Assembly: GCF_042427615.1 (NCBI RefSeq)
Contig: NZ_JBHMEZ010000012.1
Coordinates: forward strand, 372,001-436,000
Source: Formosa undariae
Lineage (GTDB): Bacteria; Bacteroidota; Bacteroidia; Flavobacteriales; Flavobacteriaceae
Length of the DNA: 64,000 nucleotides
Reading direction: 5' to 3'
The notes under the pieces are model-generated. The model was not told the DNA's origin. It did no database searches and worked only from the letters and a program-made list of their open reading frames with translations. Both the position numbers and the translations under genes were made by a program. This document shows positions 1-10,388 of the stretch, piece by piece. Numbering within the stretch: the stretch's first letter is position 1; each line of letters starts with the position of its first letter.

Positions 1-3000
1 ATCTGTGAGCAATACTAAATCCTGACACACTTCTGGGATGTGTGTTCTAAACGTTATATTTTGTTTATGTCTTACTATTTTTAATTGATTGTAGGTGATT
101 TCAAGGTTCTTAATTAAATCAGGAATATGGCAAGGTTTTTCAATAATTTTAATTTCATTAGATTCTATTTTAGCGATATCTATAATGTCATCAATTAAAT
201 TTAAAAGTTGCTTAGAATTACTATCTATAATGTCCAGATACTTAATACGCTCCGGTTGCGGTAAATCATCATCTTTCAACAATTCAGAAAATCCTAAAAT
301 CCCACTCATTGGTGTTCGGATTTCATGACTCATATTTGCTAAAAAATAGTTTTTATGAAGATTTGCATTTTCGGCTATTTGTTTTGCGTTTATCAACTCT
401 TCTTCATTACGCTTTTGTAGGGTGATATTTCGAGCGGCACCACGCAAGCCAATAGCGGTACCAGTTTCATCTTTTACAATTTCTCCTCGTGTCCACATCC
501 AGCCAAGCTCTTTATTATTTCGAATTATTTCTAATTCTAATTGATAAGGTTCACCTGTAAGTTTGGTGTTCTCTATCGCCTTGGTTAATCTATCCCAACT
601 CTCTTCTTTAAAGAGTTTTTTATGTTCTGTATATTCAGGAACAGATTTATTTGGATCTAAATCATACATTTTATAAAGCTCCGAAGTCCATGTCACATTA
701 TCGGTTGCTAAATCTAAATACCAGCTACCTACATGTGTTATTTCTTGAACTCTAAACAGTTCTTTTTCACTTTTTTTAAGTGCTTCTTTTTTAAGAAGTA
801 ATTCAGTTATATCGGTAAACGTAGCACCAAACTCGCCTTTAACCGGAGAAAATAAATGAACATAAAAGCACTTACCATCTAAGGTTCTATATTCTTCTAT
901 GGCTTGCTCTTCTCCTGTTAAAGCTGTTTTTCCAAAAGTTGAAATCCACTCTGTAGGATCGTGTTTTAAATAATGAATAACCTCATTAAGCTCATTACCA
1001 ATTAATATTTTTTTATCTACACCTAACAGTTCTTCGTATTTCGGATTTACATCTAAATACTTCCAACCAATAGGCACGCCTTTAATATCGGTTATAATCT
1101 TAGCATGTAGAAAGCCTTCGTTTAAATTTTCAAAAAGTCTATGATACTTTAAACCTGTAGCCGCTAATTCCTCTTCAGTATGCTTAAGTTCATTAATATT
1201 ATACAACGTAATAACAACACCATTTACCGTCTTATTTTCTGTAATAAAAGGACTAATTCTTTTTAAATAATAGTTGTTATTAATATCCTTTACTTGCTTT
1301 TCTATAACGGTAAGCTTATCTAAAACAAGTTTAGAATCTTTAATAATTAAATCCCTGGTTTCTTCGTTAAAATTTGAGGTAAAACTAGACAGCGGGCGTC
1401 CGTAATCTGTTTCATGTAAATTAAAGACCTCTTTAAGACCAGGTGTAAATTTTCGAATACGTAAATCTCTATCTAAAAACAGCGTGGCTATACCCGTATT
1501 GTCTAATAAATTCGAGACATCGTTACTTAAATTGGTTAGCTCTTTGTTTTTTTCTTGCATTTCGATATTTACCGTATACAATTCTTCGTTAACAGACTGT
1601 AATTCTTCATTAGCACTTTGAAGCTCTTCATTAGATGCCATTAGTTCTTCATTGGTAGATTGTAATTCTTCATTACTTGTTTCCAACTCCTCTATAGCAT
1701 TCTGTAACTCTGTTTTCGCAATTTTTAACTCGTTTTCTAAATCTTCTAAATGCTGACTTGAAACATGGTCTAGATTTGAGTTTGTAACCTCTAAAGGTTG
1801 GGGTGCGACCACTTCCTTATCGTTACTAAACTCTATTAAGTAACAACTATCCATGTGATCATCGATAGTTGCTTTATGGAAGTATAAATCGAATAAAAAA
1901 TCACGATCGTCCTTTTTATTTACAACATCCTTAATTACAATGTCTTGTTTTTCACTTTCAAGGCGTCTAATACCACTTCTTATAATAGAAGCGATATCCG
2001 GATTTACGGTTTTTAATAAGTTATACTCAAAGACACCTTCATTATGTGTTAATCGCTTTCCTGCATCTCCTTTTATAAACAGAATATTAAAATGTTTATC
2101 GATAAAAATAGAGGCCGGACTAAACTTTTTACTTAAGAATTTGTGAAAATATAATTCCGGACTCCCTTTGGTTTTATACAGAGGCTCAATTCTGGGCGTC
2201 GCTACAGACGGATATTTATGAGCCATGGTAGACATACGTCCGCCATTATTAGAATGGGATGGGATTTGCTTGGACTCGGATACATTTTGGAAAATTTTCC
2301 ACTTCACATCAATAGTCTTAAAACAATCCGATACTTCTCCTAAAGATTCACTAGTACCTAAAAATAAATATGAAAACTGATTTAAAGCAAATTGAAAGTT
2401 AAACATCACTTTCTTTTGGATTTTATTGTCAAAATAAATCAATAAATTTCGACAAGAAATTAAATCCATTCTTATAAAAGGCGGGTCTTTTATTAGGTTA
2501 TGATTTGAAAACACTATGTTTTCACGAATGCGTTTTATGATTTGGAATTTATCTCCAATTTTCATAAAATAAGTATCTAAATATTCTTTTTCTATATCTT
2601 TTATAATATTTACGTGATACATACCATGTCCCGCAATAGTTAGTGCTCTAGAATCTATGTCGGTTGCAAATACTTTAAAATCTATATTAAGTTGATGGGT
2701 GCGAATATAATCGTCAAGTAAAATAGCTAGCGTATACACTTCCTCACCCGTAGAACAGCCTGCAACCCAAACACGTATGGTTTCGTTACTACTTTTGTTT
2801 TTACAAATACTAGGTATAACCTCTTTTTTTAACTGATCAAACGCCTCACTATCTCTAAAAAAACGCGTTACACCAATTAAAAAATCTTCTTTTAAAGCCT
2901 TTTGTTCTGCTGTGTCACTTGATAAAAACGTCTTATAATCTAACAGATTTTCAATATTATTGATGTCCATCCGTTTTTCTAATCGTCTTAACAGTGTGTT

Positions 3001-3690
3001 GTTTTTATATTCTCTAAAATCAATACCCGAATATTCATAAATAATGGTAAGAATATCGTTGACTAAAGTTTCGTTTGACGTGTTTTCCTTTAATTTCACG
3101 GTAAGTAACCCACTATTGATGGGCTTTTTATAAAAAATTTCTGCTATTTTTTGAGGATTTAAAATGTAATCTACACTATTGGTAGAAATAGCCGAATTCG
3201 GCATACCATCAAACTGAGCCGTTACCGGATCTTGCACAATAATAGTACCGCCACCTTCTTTTATCGTTTTTATTCCTCTGGATCCATCAGAACCTGTTCC
3301 AGATAAAATAACACCTATAGATTTTTCTTTATACGCTTCGCCTAAACTGTGAAAAAAGATATCTATTGGGTGGCTTAAATTAGGTTTAGGTTCCTTATCT
3401 AATACATGGAGTTTCGAGCCCTTAACGTGTAATTTTTTACTGCTCTGATTTAAGTAAATACAATTGGGCTTTATAGTCTGCTTATCTTCTGCTGTATAAA
3501 TCGGCATACTAGTATGCTTACTTAACAATTCTGGCATTAAACTTTTAAAATCGGGAGAAAGATGCTGAATAATAATAAATGCCATGCCGGTATTATTGGG
3601 GATGTTATCAAACAGGGTTTGTATAGCATCTAATCCGCCGGCAGACGCACCAATACCAACGACATAAAAATTGGATTTTTTATTTTCCAT
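1..3690 (-). CDS. CheB-CheR-PAS-histidine kinase fusion (3' end outside window)
   Basis: This gene is open from the ATG at 3690 to the left edge, giving 1230 residues with no stop. Residues 1-190 are a CheB methylesterase domain with the GIGASAGG motif (Ser16), QHLS (His43) and GTGSDG (Asp135), the expected Ser-His-Asp triad. Residues about 195-450 are a CheR methyltransferase (VAGCSTGEEVYT motif). A Glu-rich coiled coil of repeated NEELQS/NEELMA units follows at about 660-710, then three PAS-like segments (about 720-1095). The histidine-kinase dimerisation domain starts near 1110 with the H-box NMSHEIRTP (phospho-acceptor His1122). The ATPase domain would lie beyond the edge. CheB/CheR normally modify chemoreceptor glutamates; in these fusions they are thought to act in signalling rather than classical chemotaxis, which is inference here. 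There is no signal peptide or membrane segment, so it is probably cytosolic. Confidence 0.93.
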   Translation of the reverse strand, partial: MENKKSNFYVVGIGASAGGLDAIQTLFDNIPNNTGMAFIIIQHLSPDFKSLMPELLSKHTSMPIYTAEDKQTIKPNCIYLNQSSKKLHVKGSKLHVLDKEPKPNLSHPIDIFFHSLGEAYKEKSIGVILSGTGSDGSRGIKTIKEGGGTIIVQDPVTAQFDGMPNSAISTNSVDYILNPQKIAEIFYKKPINSGLLTVKLKENTSNETLVNDILTIIYEYSGIDFREYKNNTLLRRLEKRMDINNIENLLDYKTFLSSDTAEQKALKEDFLIGVTRFFRDSEAFDQLKKEVIPSICKNKSSNETIRVWVAGCSTGEEVYTLAILLDDYIRTHQLNIDFKVFATDIDSRALTIAGHGMYHVNIIKDIEKEYLDTYFMKIGDKFQIIKRIRENIVFSNHNLIKDPPFIRMDLISCRNLLIYFDNKIQKKVMFNFQFALNQFSYLFLGTSESLGEVSDCFKTIDVKWKIFQNVSESKQIPSHSNNGGRMSTMAHKYPSVATPRIEPLYKTKGSPELYFHKFLSKKFSPASIFIDKHFNILFIKGDAGKRLTHNEGVFEYNLLKTVNPDIASIIRSGIRRLESEKQDIVIKDVVNKKDDRDFLFDLYFHKATIDDHMDSCYLIEFSNDKEVVAPQPLEVTNSNLDHVSSQHLEDLENELKIAKTELQNAIEELETSNEELQSTNEELMASNEELQSANEELQSVNEELYTVNIEMQEKNKELTNLSNDVSNLLDNTGIATLFLDRDLRIRKFTPGLKEVFNLHETDYGRPLSSFTSNFNEETRDLIIKDSKLVLDKLTVIEKQVKDINNNYYLKRISPFITENKTVNGVVITLYNINELKHTEEELAATGLKYHRLFENLNEGFLHAKIITDIKGVPIGWKYLDVNPKYEELLGVDKKILIGNELNEVIHYLKHDPTEWISTFGKTALTGEEQAIEEYRTLDGKCFYVHLFSPVKGEFGATFTDITELLLKKEALKKSEKELFRVQEITHVGSWYLDLATDNVTWTSELYKMYDLDPNKSVPEYTEHKKLFKEESWDRLTKAIENTKLTGEPYQLELEIIRNNKELGWMWTRGEIVKDETGTAIGLRGAARNITLQKRNEEELINAKQIAENANLHKNYFLANMSHEIRTPMSGILGFSELLKDDDLPQPERIKYLDIIDSNSKQLLNLIDDIIDIAKIESNEIKIIEKPCHIPDLIKNLEITYNQLKIVRHKQNITFRTHIPEVCQDLVLLTD

Positions 3691-4221
3691 AGCTATTAAT
3701 TGAAATTACATTTCTAAAGTACTAATTTTTTATTTTGTAAAGTTCTGAATTGAAACCAGTTAAAAAACCATCAACATTAAAACACTGATAATCAACACTA
3801 TGGATCTATTTTTTTAAACAATATTTTTTATGTTAACATTTATAAGTATCCCATCCATAAGTAGGCCTTTTCCTTCTTTACTCCTTGTAATCAATAGAAA
3901 ACGATGTTTCTAAAATAAAACGTTTATCAGCTTTTGAGATCGATACAGATGTAGTCTGTTATAATGTATAGAAATGCAATGGGATGTCGTAGTATAAACT
4001 AACTATTTTTAAGCCTCTCTTAGCGTGTATTATAAGTTATAAAAGTTCTCAAAAATGCATTAACGCACTTAAAAAGCAGACGAGGAATTACAATCAAAAT
4101 AGCACTGATGTTAGTGGTTCTTACAAATGATTTTAGCGTTTTACTGCTGAATGTTCACGCTATAGTTACATCAGTAATTAAGACAAGTTTGATATAAAAT
4201 GATACCTATAGAAGCATTTTA
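3691..4221. other. intergenic, AT-rich, no gene seen
   Basis: This 531-base stretch separates the sensor gene from the thioredoxin-fold gene. No open frame of useful length, RNA gene or strong hairpin was recognised. It presumably carries the promoter of the sensor gene near its left end. Confidence 0.6.
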
Positions 4222-5538
4222 TTATATGGCGTTTTTTAGGATCTCTTCCTTATAATTAATAATAGCGTTGTCCGATACATGAATACCCGATAAAAAATCA
4301 TTTGCCCAGACTTTAGAAACGGCATATGATTTTGCTAGTATTTTTAAAGCATTAGTTAATTCTTTCTTACTATTTTCACTTTGCTTCTCAGCAAATGCAA
4401 ATTTCTGAACTGTTCCCATACATAAGCCTTCTGCAAAGTCATTATAATCACTTTCAGTCAGTCTAGATTTTGCGCGTTTCAGCACTGTTTCATTATATCC
4501 CGCTATCTCTAAATTATTTGGGATTATACTTAATGCTCTATAATACCAATTATTTGGGAAGTTATGCCATGCTTCATCAAAATGTGAATACTGCTTATTA
4601 TAATATTCGACTTTAGTATATAGTGAATTCCAGATTTCGGAATCATTATAATTTTCTTTGACGTCCGTACATAATAACATTATCTCATGATCTAGTTTAT
4701 TCTTATTTGCAAAACCAGAGTCAATTTTCGTTAATTCATTAAATAACACTGTAAGTATTTCATCATCAGAAAGGGTGTTGTAAGATTTACCATATAAGTC
4801 TTTTGGAGTCTCAATAGCAAATGACATCAGTACACTAATAAATTTATCGATTCGTTCTTTACCATACAATTCTGAATATGTATTGCGGTTTACAACAACA
4901 AATTGGCTTAAAGGAGAGAAAATTGAATAAGAATCATTCTCAATGAGGTGAAAGTATTGTGGCATATACCATTTATCCTGAGGAATGTCCTGAAAATATT
5001 CAAATAGAAGTGAGTCCTTTTCAATTGGACTTAAATAATTAACAAAGGAACTAAATTCAGTAATGTCTTGTATGTTTAATGCATAGTCAGATAAAGAATT
5101 CGGAATCATATTATATGAAAATTCTTCATTTACAACCGTATAACCTAATTCTAAAAACGCCGTAGGTCCTTTATATCCAACATGCTTACGTTCGATTTCT
5201 AATTCAGGAGATAAAAATAATAATGTGGGGTAAGCTTTAATTTCAAACGTATTTGCCAGCGTTATACCTTCTCCTCTTTCAGCGTCATATTTAAGACAAA
5301 TAAAATTCTTGTTGTAAAAGTCTCCAATTATGGAATCTGTAAAAACCAAGTTCACCATTTTTTTACATGGTCCACACCAAGATGTAGAAAAATCTATAAA
5401 TATTGGCCTATTAAGTTTTTTAGAGGTTTCAATGGCTTTTTCTAAAGATTCTGAGGAGAATTTAATTCCCGTGTCGATTTGCGAATAAAGATTTGTCGCA
5501 AGGAAACAGCATAAAATTATTAAATAGATTCTATTCAT
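4222..5538 (-). CDS. secreted thioredoxin-fold protein with long C-terminal extension
   Basis: The protein has 438 residues. A cleavable signal peptide (about 1-20, ending LYSQ) sends it to the periplasm. Residues about 25-140 form a thioredoxin domain with the redox motif WCGPCKK (Cys55, Cys58) after a FIDFSTS strand, as in DsbD-gamma or thioredoxin-like 'DUF255/thioredoxin_7' proteins of Bacteroidota. The remaining ~300 residues are mostly helical, have no motif I recognise, and exceed the length of a simple thioredoxin. The role is probably disulfide reduction or isomerisation in the periplasm; the substrate is unknown. It stands alone, about 160 bases from the next upstream gene. Confidence 0.8.
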   Translation of the reverse strand: MNRIYLIILCCFLATNLYSQIDTGIKFSSESLEKAIETSKKLNRPIFIDFSTSWCGPCKKMVNLVFTDSIIGDFYNKNFICLKYDAERGEGITLANTFEIKAYPTLLFLSPELEIERKHVGYKGPTAFLELGYTVVNEEFSYNMIPNSLSDYALNIQDITEFSSFVNYLSPIEKDSLLFEYFQDIPQDKWYMPQYFHLIENDSYSIFSPLSQFVVVNRNTYSELYGKERIDKFISVLMSFAIETPKDLYGKSYNTLSDDEILTVLFNELTKIDSGFANKNKLDHEIMLLCTDVKENYNDSEIWNSLYTKVEYYNKQYSHFDEAWHNFPNNWYYRALSIIPNNLEIAGYNETVLKRAKSRLTESDYNDFAEGLCMGTVQKFAFAEKQSENSKKELTNALKILAKSYAVSKVWANDFLSGIHVSDNAIINYKEEILKNAI

Positions 5539-5700
5539 AATTGAAATGGGTTCAGTTAAAATAACCTACAACGCGTTACACAATAACAAATATAAACCAT
5601 AATCCAGCTAAGTTTCTGAATATCAGAACTTTTTAGATGGAATATAAAAAACGCGCAATACATCTTTAATTAAATGCGCTGAGCTTTTTCTGCCTCCAGT

Positions 5701-6219
5701 TTACAATAACGTAAACTTTAAAGTATTCATTAATCTCCAAGTGCCACGTATTTTAGAAGACTTTTTCATTGTAATTAAAAACGAGGTATCGTGACTTATA
5801 CACTCCATAACAAAGTCGCCACGCTCTATAGCTACATTAGGATCTGGGTTAGACGTGTATCGCACGTCTTTTAATTCGATATCTTCCCACACCACCCCAA
5901 AAGCGGTTCCTTTTTTACTCGCTTTTTTGAAATCTTCGATAGTTCTCATTTTAAATTCGGCAAGTATAGCATCTGCTTCCGGAAACTTATAATCGGGTTG
6001 TGCAGCGCTTACAATAGGAATAAGATGCTTAATGTCGGCTAATGTTGGCAAAGCCTTTAATACCTTCTTTTCGTCTTGCTTCTTTAGGGCTTTAAATATG
6101 GTGCTCACTAATTTTGTATCCTTATAGTCTTCTTGAGTAAACCCCGTGTGGGATACCAGAAAAGTAAACATAAAAAATAGTAAGTGTAAGCGGATTTTCA
6201 TTCGTGTAGTATTTATCAA
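5701..6219 (-). CDS. exported protein of unknown function
   Basis: The protein has 172 residues from the first ATG. A second ATG at 6201 (residue 7, MKIRLHLLFF) gives a cleaner signal peptide and may be the true start. After a hydrophobic segment ending at GFTQ, the mature part is a compact alpha/beta protein with a final strand run that resembles small periplasmic or cystatin/NTF2-like folds, but I do not recognise the family. No lipobox cysteine is present, so it should be soluble in the periplasm or secreted. It has no operon partner within 160 bases on either side. Confidence 0.7.
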   Translation of the reverse strand: MINTTRMKIRLHLLFFMFTFLVSHTGFTQEDYKDTKLVSTIFKALKKQDEKKVLKALPTLADIKHLIPIVSAAQPDYKFPEADAILAEFKMRTIEDFKKASKKGTAFGVVWEDIELKDVRYTSNPDPNVAIERGDFVMECISHDTSFLITMKKSSKIRGTWRLMNTLKFTLL

Positions 6220-6743
6220 TTATTTCATTAATGCGATCTGAAAGGTTGTAGCATCAAAAGCCATTTGTAAACCTCTTAGGTTAGGCTCTGCATTAGGTTT
6301 TACAAGAATTAATTGTACCTTAACTATTTAGGACACATTTAAATCTAGTCGTTTTAATACAAGGTTTCAAATATAATATATAACGCGTTTATGTGATAAT
6401 AAACCAGCGAGGTTTTCATGTGGTCTCACCATATTTAGCATAAAAAAAATGATGAATACAGCATACAACACTCAGCTATAAGTAGTTGAAGCACGCCCCA
6501 CCCATCTCAAGTTTTTTTTAGATATAAATCAGTTTTGTAAATTTATTTATGTGTGTTTATTAGCAAATAGATACCTAATTTTATAAGTGACTATAGAATA
6601 AATGGACCCGTTTATAGTCGAATAACGAAAACATACCGCATAAAAAAAGCGTACACAATCCATTACTGGTTATGTAAGCTTTTTTATATTAGTACGGAAC
6701 TGCGACTTCTAATTTAGTTACTAGAACGCCCACACGGTTTGTA
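6220..6743. other. intergenic with terminator, otherwise featureless
   Basis: This 524-base region holds the hairpin at 6642-6686. I saw no open frame or RNA gene in the rest. Confidence 0.55.
6642..6686 (-). terminator. intrinsic terminator after the choloylglycine hydrolase-like gene
   Basis: An imperfect inverted repeat of the form AAAAAAAGCGTACA / TGTAAGCTTTTTT has A- and T-runs on both sides. It can terminate in either direction; the gene ending at 6744 reads into it from the right. Confidence 0.65.
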
Positions 6744-7793
6744 TTATAGTCCGATGAATTTAAATGGTTTCGTATTCACAAAAGCACTCGAAGTCTCTCC
6801 CGAATAGGTTTTATTATTAGATAAATCCAATTTTCTCACGTATCCTTTATCACTAAAATCCACCTTTTTTAAGTCCACCCAAAATGCATTCGGCGTTAAG
6901 GCTGTTTCAAAATAATAAACTAAGTTTTTCTGATCTGCTACGGCTCTCCAACGCGTAGTAGATAAATTAGGATAACCTTCTATTTCAAATCCGTATGGCA
7001 CAGACACGTTTCTTATCACACTAAATACACTGGCAACGGCCACACGTGTATTGTCGGTTTGTGGAATAGCATCTATAAAAAAGGACGCTCTAGCAAAACG
7101 ATCTGCCGAAGTTACCGACCCCGGTAAAAAGGTCTTTCCAGGAATATTTTCCCAATACTTAGAAATAGCCAATTGCGCTTCGAAAGTCGGATCGTTTGTC
7201 ATCACGTTATATGCAGCGTCATGATGAATTACCAATTTACCTTTAATGTATTCTAATATCGCGCTATCTCCCGTAGCATCGGAAATTGATAAGTGTACCG
7301 TTGTAAATTTATCGGTACCTGGTATAAAATCTGAAACCACAGCAAAGGTTTCTTTTTCTAACGCTTTAACAGCTTCAGAAACTGTAGCAAAATTATCTAA
7401 AACATACTGCGCCCATAACGAAATAGCGATTCCTTTTTTATTTCCGTTCTTCTCGAATTTTGGATATTCAGACTCCACCAACCATAGCATATTGGCGACC
7501 AATCCCTTTTCGTTCATCCCATCGGTAGTGGATATATCCCAAGAACTCACGGCTAAACTCCCATATTTAGAGATCCATTCTAGCGCATTTTTTCCGACTT
7601 CACCATTTCGTTTTATACCTCGAGGAAAAATCCATTGGTTTGCTGGAATTTCCATAGAGAAATCCATGGTTCTTCCTGTTAACACGGTATTATTCGGACC
7701 TTTATACACGACTCGTGTACAGGCTCTGGATTCGGGTACGTAACCAATAATAGTCATTAATAATGCTAGAGTAACGCTAATTATTTTTCTCAT
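6744..7793 (-). CDS. choloylglycine hydrolase / penicillin V acylase family (linear amide C-N hydrolase)
   Basis: The protein has 349 residues and belongs to the Ntn-hydrolase family that cleaves linear amides such as bile-salt conjugates, penicillin V or N-acyl homoserine lactones. A signal peptide ends at ESRA; cleavage exposes Cys25 as the N-terminal nucleophile. Numbering from that cysteine places Arg at +17 and Asp at +20 (GRTMDFS), exactly as in characterised family members. Further conserved candidates are Asn200 (MTNDP) and Arg232 (DRFARA). It is therefore likely to be active and periplasmic. A bile-salt substrate is unlikely for a marine-type organism; a penicillin acylase or acyl-homoserine-lactone acylase role is more plausible but unproven. 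It is monocistronic with its own terminator. Confidence 0.9.
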   Translation of the reverse strand: MRKIISVTLALLMTIIGYVPESRACTRVVYKGPNNTVLTGRTMDFSMEIPANQWIFPRGIKRNGEVGKNALEWISKYGSLAVSSWDISTTDGMNEKGLVANMLWLVESEYPKFEKNGNKKGIAISLWAQYVLDNFATVSEAVKALEKETFAVVSDFIPGTDKFTTVHLSISDATGDSAILEYIKGKLVIHHDAAYNVMTNDPTFEAQLAISKYWENIPGKTFLPGSVTSADRFARASFFIDAIPQTDNTRVAVASVFSVIRNVSVPYGFEIEGYPNLSTTRWRAVADQKNLVYYFETALTPNAFWVDLKKVDFSDKGYVRKLDLSNNKTYSGETSSAFVNTKPFKFIGL

Positions 7794-8091
7794 AGTAGGT
7801 GTGTTTTAGATTTGGTTTTTTTCAGTTTATTATGCCATTTGCTTTAATTATCTTCTGGGTTATTATAGTTTTTCTTCAGCATAACCAGAACATTAACATA
7901 TCGTACATATTTCAAATATAAGATATTATGTACATTCTCTCTTACAAATTTAGTGCGCTATTCGAGATTATATAACACACTACTTTCGTTTAATTAAAGC
8001 CATTAAAAATATAATAACACTTCAAAATCACGTCATAACAGGCTATTAATCTTTTACTTGTAGATACCGCGTTGCGTTGTGATACTCATTT

Positions 8092-9045
8092 TTATATTTC
8101 CTTCGCTACTAAATACGTGGTGTAAACTAAATAAAAACTCAACAAAATTAAGGCTTCCCACCTATCCAATTTTTTTCTTTTTCCAGTAAACATGGCGATG
8201 ATTAAAAACACGGTACCCCCCATTAAGATGAACAGATCTTGGTTAAAATTTGGATTATACTTTATAGGACCAACAAACGCACTTACCGATAGTATTAACA
8301 GCACATTAAAAATATTAGAACCAATTACGTTTCCAATCGCGATATCGCTATTCTTTTTAAAAGCCGCAACAATAGAAGTCACAAATTCCGGAAGTGAGGT
8401 CCCCGCTGCAATTATGGTTAAACCAATTATTTTCTGACTCACACCTAATTCAGTCGCGACATCTATGCTATGATCTACCACCAGCTTCCCGCCTATTACA
8501 AGTCCAGAAATACCAACAAGTACCAATCCCCAAATCTTGTAATTCGATTTTTCCTTGTACGTAACGACTTCGGTTTTGTCTTGTTTTAACTGACTAAACA
8601 CATAGTATATAAAACAAATAAAGCCGACTAATAATATAGCGCCATCCACTCTCGAAATCTCAGGCGTCTGACTCCTATAAAAATCGTTTGCCAATACAAA
8701 TAGTAGTAGAGTTACAAGTAACGAAATCGGAATTTCTTTCCAGGCTGTAGAAGATTGCACTGTAATCGGATAAATTAAACCGGCTATACCCAGAATTATA
8801 AACAGGTTAAAATTATTACTCCCAATAATATTTCCGAATACAATATCCGACAGGCCGTTAAACGAAGCGACCGAATTAACAACCAATTCTGGTGCCGAAG
8901 TTCCGAAGGCTACAATGGTTAACCCGATCACTAAATCGGAAACATTGTTTTTTTTTGCTAAAGACGTAGCACCGTCAACCAGCCAATTTGCACCATATAT
9001 TAGGCTTATAAAGCCCGCAATAATTAATAGTGAAGATAATACCAT
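8092..9045 (-). CDS. calcium/sodium antiporter of the CaCA family (YrbG type)
   Basis: This 317-residue integral membrane protein has about ten hydrophobic segments arranged as two homologous halves. Each half carries the alpha-repeat signature: GNIIGSNNFN in the first and GNVIGSNIFN in the second, together with the GTSAPEL and GTSLPEF motifs whose acidic residues bind the cation. Length and layout match YrbG-like K+-independent exchangers, which extrude Ca2+ in exchange for Na+ or H+ across the inner membrane. A charged cytoplasmic loop (QLKQDKTEVV region) separates the halves. It is transcribed alone. Confidence 0.93.
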   Translation of the reverse strand: MVLSSLLIIAGFISLIYGANWLVDGATSLAKKNNVSDLVIGLTIVAFGTSAPELVVNSVASFNGLSDIVFGNIIGSNNFNLFIILGIAGLIYPITVQSSTAWKEIPISLLVTLLLFVLANDFYRSQTPEISRVDGAILLVGFICFIYYVFSQLKQDKTEVVTYKEKSNYKIWGLVLVGISGLVIGGKLVVDHSIDVATELGVSQKIIGLTIIAAGTSLPEFVTSIVAAFKKNSDIAIGNVIGSNIFNVLLILSVSAFVGPIKYNPNFNQDLFILMGGTVFLIIAMFTGKRKKLDRWEALILLSFYLVYTTYLVAKEI

Positions 9046-9436
9046 ATTGTATCCCGATATTTAACTTAAATGCACCATAATTAGAGGTGGCACATCGCTA
9101 TCAAATATAAGATATCTGCTCTAAATAACTAGTATATAATACAGTAGAACAAAAAATATTTAACACAGCTTAAAGACACGGTATAATAGTATAGATTAAC
9201 GCATTAAGAAATATAGCATGAAAAAAGCTTACAACATCAGGTTTTAGAATATCCATTTACGGCAGCATAAATTCTCCCAATATAGCGTTCCGAACTACGT
9301 GTTTTTTTACAACGATGCCTTATAATTTTAGCACTTCACAAAATGCTCTCCATGAGACTCAGTGCTTCTTGGTTTAGTGAAATAAAAAAGAGCCTTTGCG
9401 TTAGTAACACAAAGACTCTTTATTTCTTTTTAAAGA
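9046..9436. other. intergenic with one terminator and one degenerate hairpin copy
   Basis: The region contains the terminator at 9385-9421. Near 9226-9248 there is a left half-copy of the recurrent hairpin (aaaaaagcttacaacatca) that lacks a matching right arm. No gene seen. Confidence 0.6.
9385..9421 (-). terminator. bidirectional intrinsic terminator after the GreA/GreB-domain gene
   Basis: The stem AAAGAGCCTTTG.GTTA / TAACACAAAGACTCTTT is flanked by A- and T-runs. It sits 16 bases beyond the stop codon of the minus-strand gene ending at 9437. Confidence 0.75.
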
Positions 9437-9817
9437 TTAAATGGTTTCAACCTGTAAAATTTCTAGTTTTCTTTCGCCATCCTTAAAAGGCCAATTAATA
9501 ACATCGCCTACTTGTCTGCCAATGGTAGCCACGGCAACATCGCATAAAATAGACAGTTTTCCTTTTTTATTGTTTGTTTTAGTAGTGGCCACAAACATAA
9601 ATTCTTTTTCTTTGTTTTCGGTATGATCTTTAATTTTCACACGTCGGTTTACCGTAACCACATCCTCTGGTAAATCCCGTCTATAGACCTGATTGGCATG
9701 TTTTAATTCTAAAAGTAGAAGTTCCTCTTCTTGTTTGGTTACTTTTTTTCTTCGGATATGATCTTTAATCATATTGTATATTCCGGTTGTTAAGATTACA
9801 TTTTTGTCTGACATCAT
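9437..9817 (-). CDS. GreA/GreB-family C-terminal domain protein (Rnk-like)
   Basis: The protein has 126 residues. Residues about 45-126 match the FKBP-like C-terminal domain of transcript cleavage factors GreA/GreB and of Rnk: a YRRDLPEDVVTVN entry, a KIKDHT strand and the closing GRQVGDVINWPF segment. The N-terminal ~45 residues are a short helical region that lacks the length and acidic tip of a full Gre coiled coil. It probably binds the RNA polymerase secondary channel, but it may not stimulate cleavage. The second Met is an equally possible start. The gene stands alone with a strong terminator. Confidence 0.85.
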   Translation of the reverse strand: MMSDKNVILTTGIYNMIKDHIRRKKVTKQEEELLLLELKHANQVYRRDLPEDVVTVNRRVKIKDHTENKEKEFMFVATTKTNNKKGKLSILCDVAVATIGRQVGDVINWPFKDGERKLEILQVETI

Positions 9818-10388
9818 ATTTTTTATTGCATTCCCAACTGTATACTATGTAGTGTAGACTCAATCATTCAAAATAGTGCGCAACATAACGCGCTTCCAGT
9901 GTCGAATGATTCTAGTAGTGTAAAGCAGAAATAAGTTTAAAATTTAAGAGTAATCGAGAGTAGCCCTGTTCTGAGTCGTAACAGGGATTAATTTATAAAC
10001 TCTTTGGAATGTTTTAAAAAAATATCGTCGTGACGGTAATATAACGACAGCGCTATCCTTAACGTTTTTTTTACTGTATATAAAAAAGTAACTGCTGCCA
10101 TTTGTATTAAAATTAACGAGTTACGAAGCTAATCATTATAATTAAGATTAACAATGGTTATGCGAATAACTATATTAAAGCGTTAGGAGTTGTGGACTAA
10201 AAAAAGCTTACATTTTAAGGTAGTTGAATTTGTAAGCTTGATGTGATTTTGCTTATTAATTTGATGCTTTTCAGCGTGTGCTTTTAATAATATTTTTGAT
10301 TTACCTATAAGATATCTTTTGCAGGCTCGTCCACACAATATTCAGCTCTGCCCTATCGGCGAGCGGAATACTTGGTTATTGTGGGTAG
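9818..10388. other. intergenic, no gene seen apart from a terminator
   Basis: This 571-base region contains the hairpin at 10198-10240. A second possible stem (cctgttctgagtcgtaacagg, about 9963-9984) lies nearer the Gre-domain gene. No coding frame was recognised. Confidence 0.5.
10198..10240 (-). terminator. intrinsic terminator of the recurrent hairpin type
   Basis: AAGCTTACA (10204-10212) pairs with TGTAAGCTT (10231-10239). Read on the minus strand, the right arm is followed by a run of seven T. It lies about 150 bases beyond the end of the unknown gene at 10389. Confidence 0.7.

Noticed and set aside
7246..7743. A 165-codon plus-strand frame.
   Set aside because: It lies entirely antisense to the choloylglycine hydrolase-like gene, whose catalytic residues are all present.
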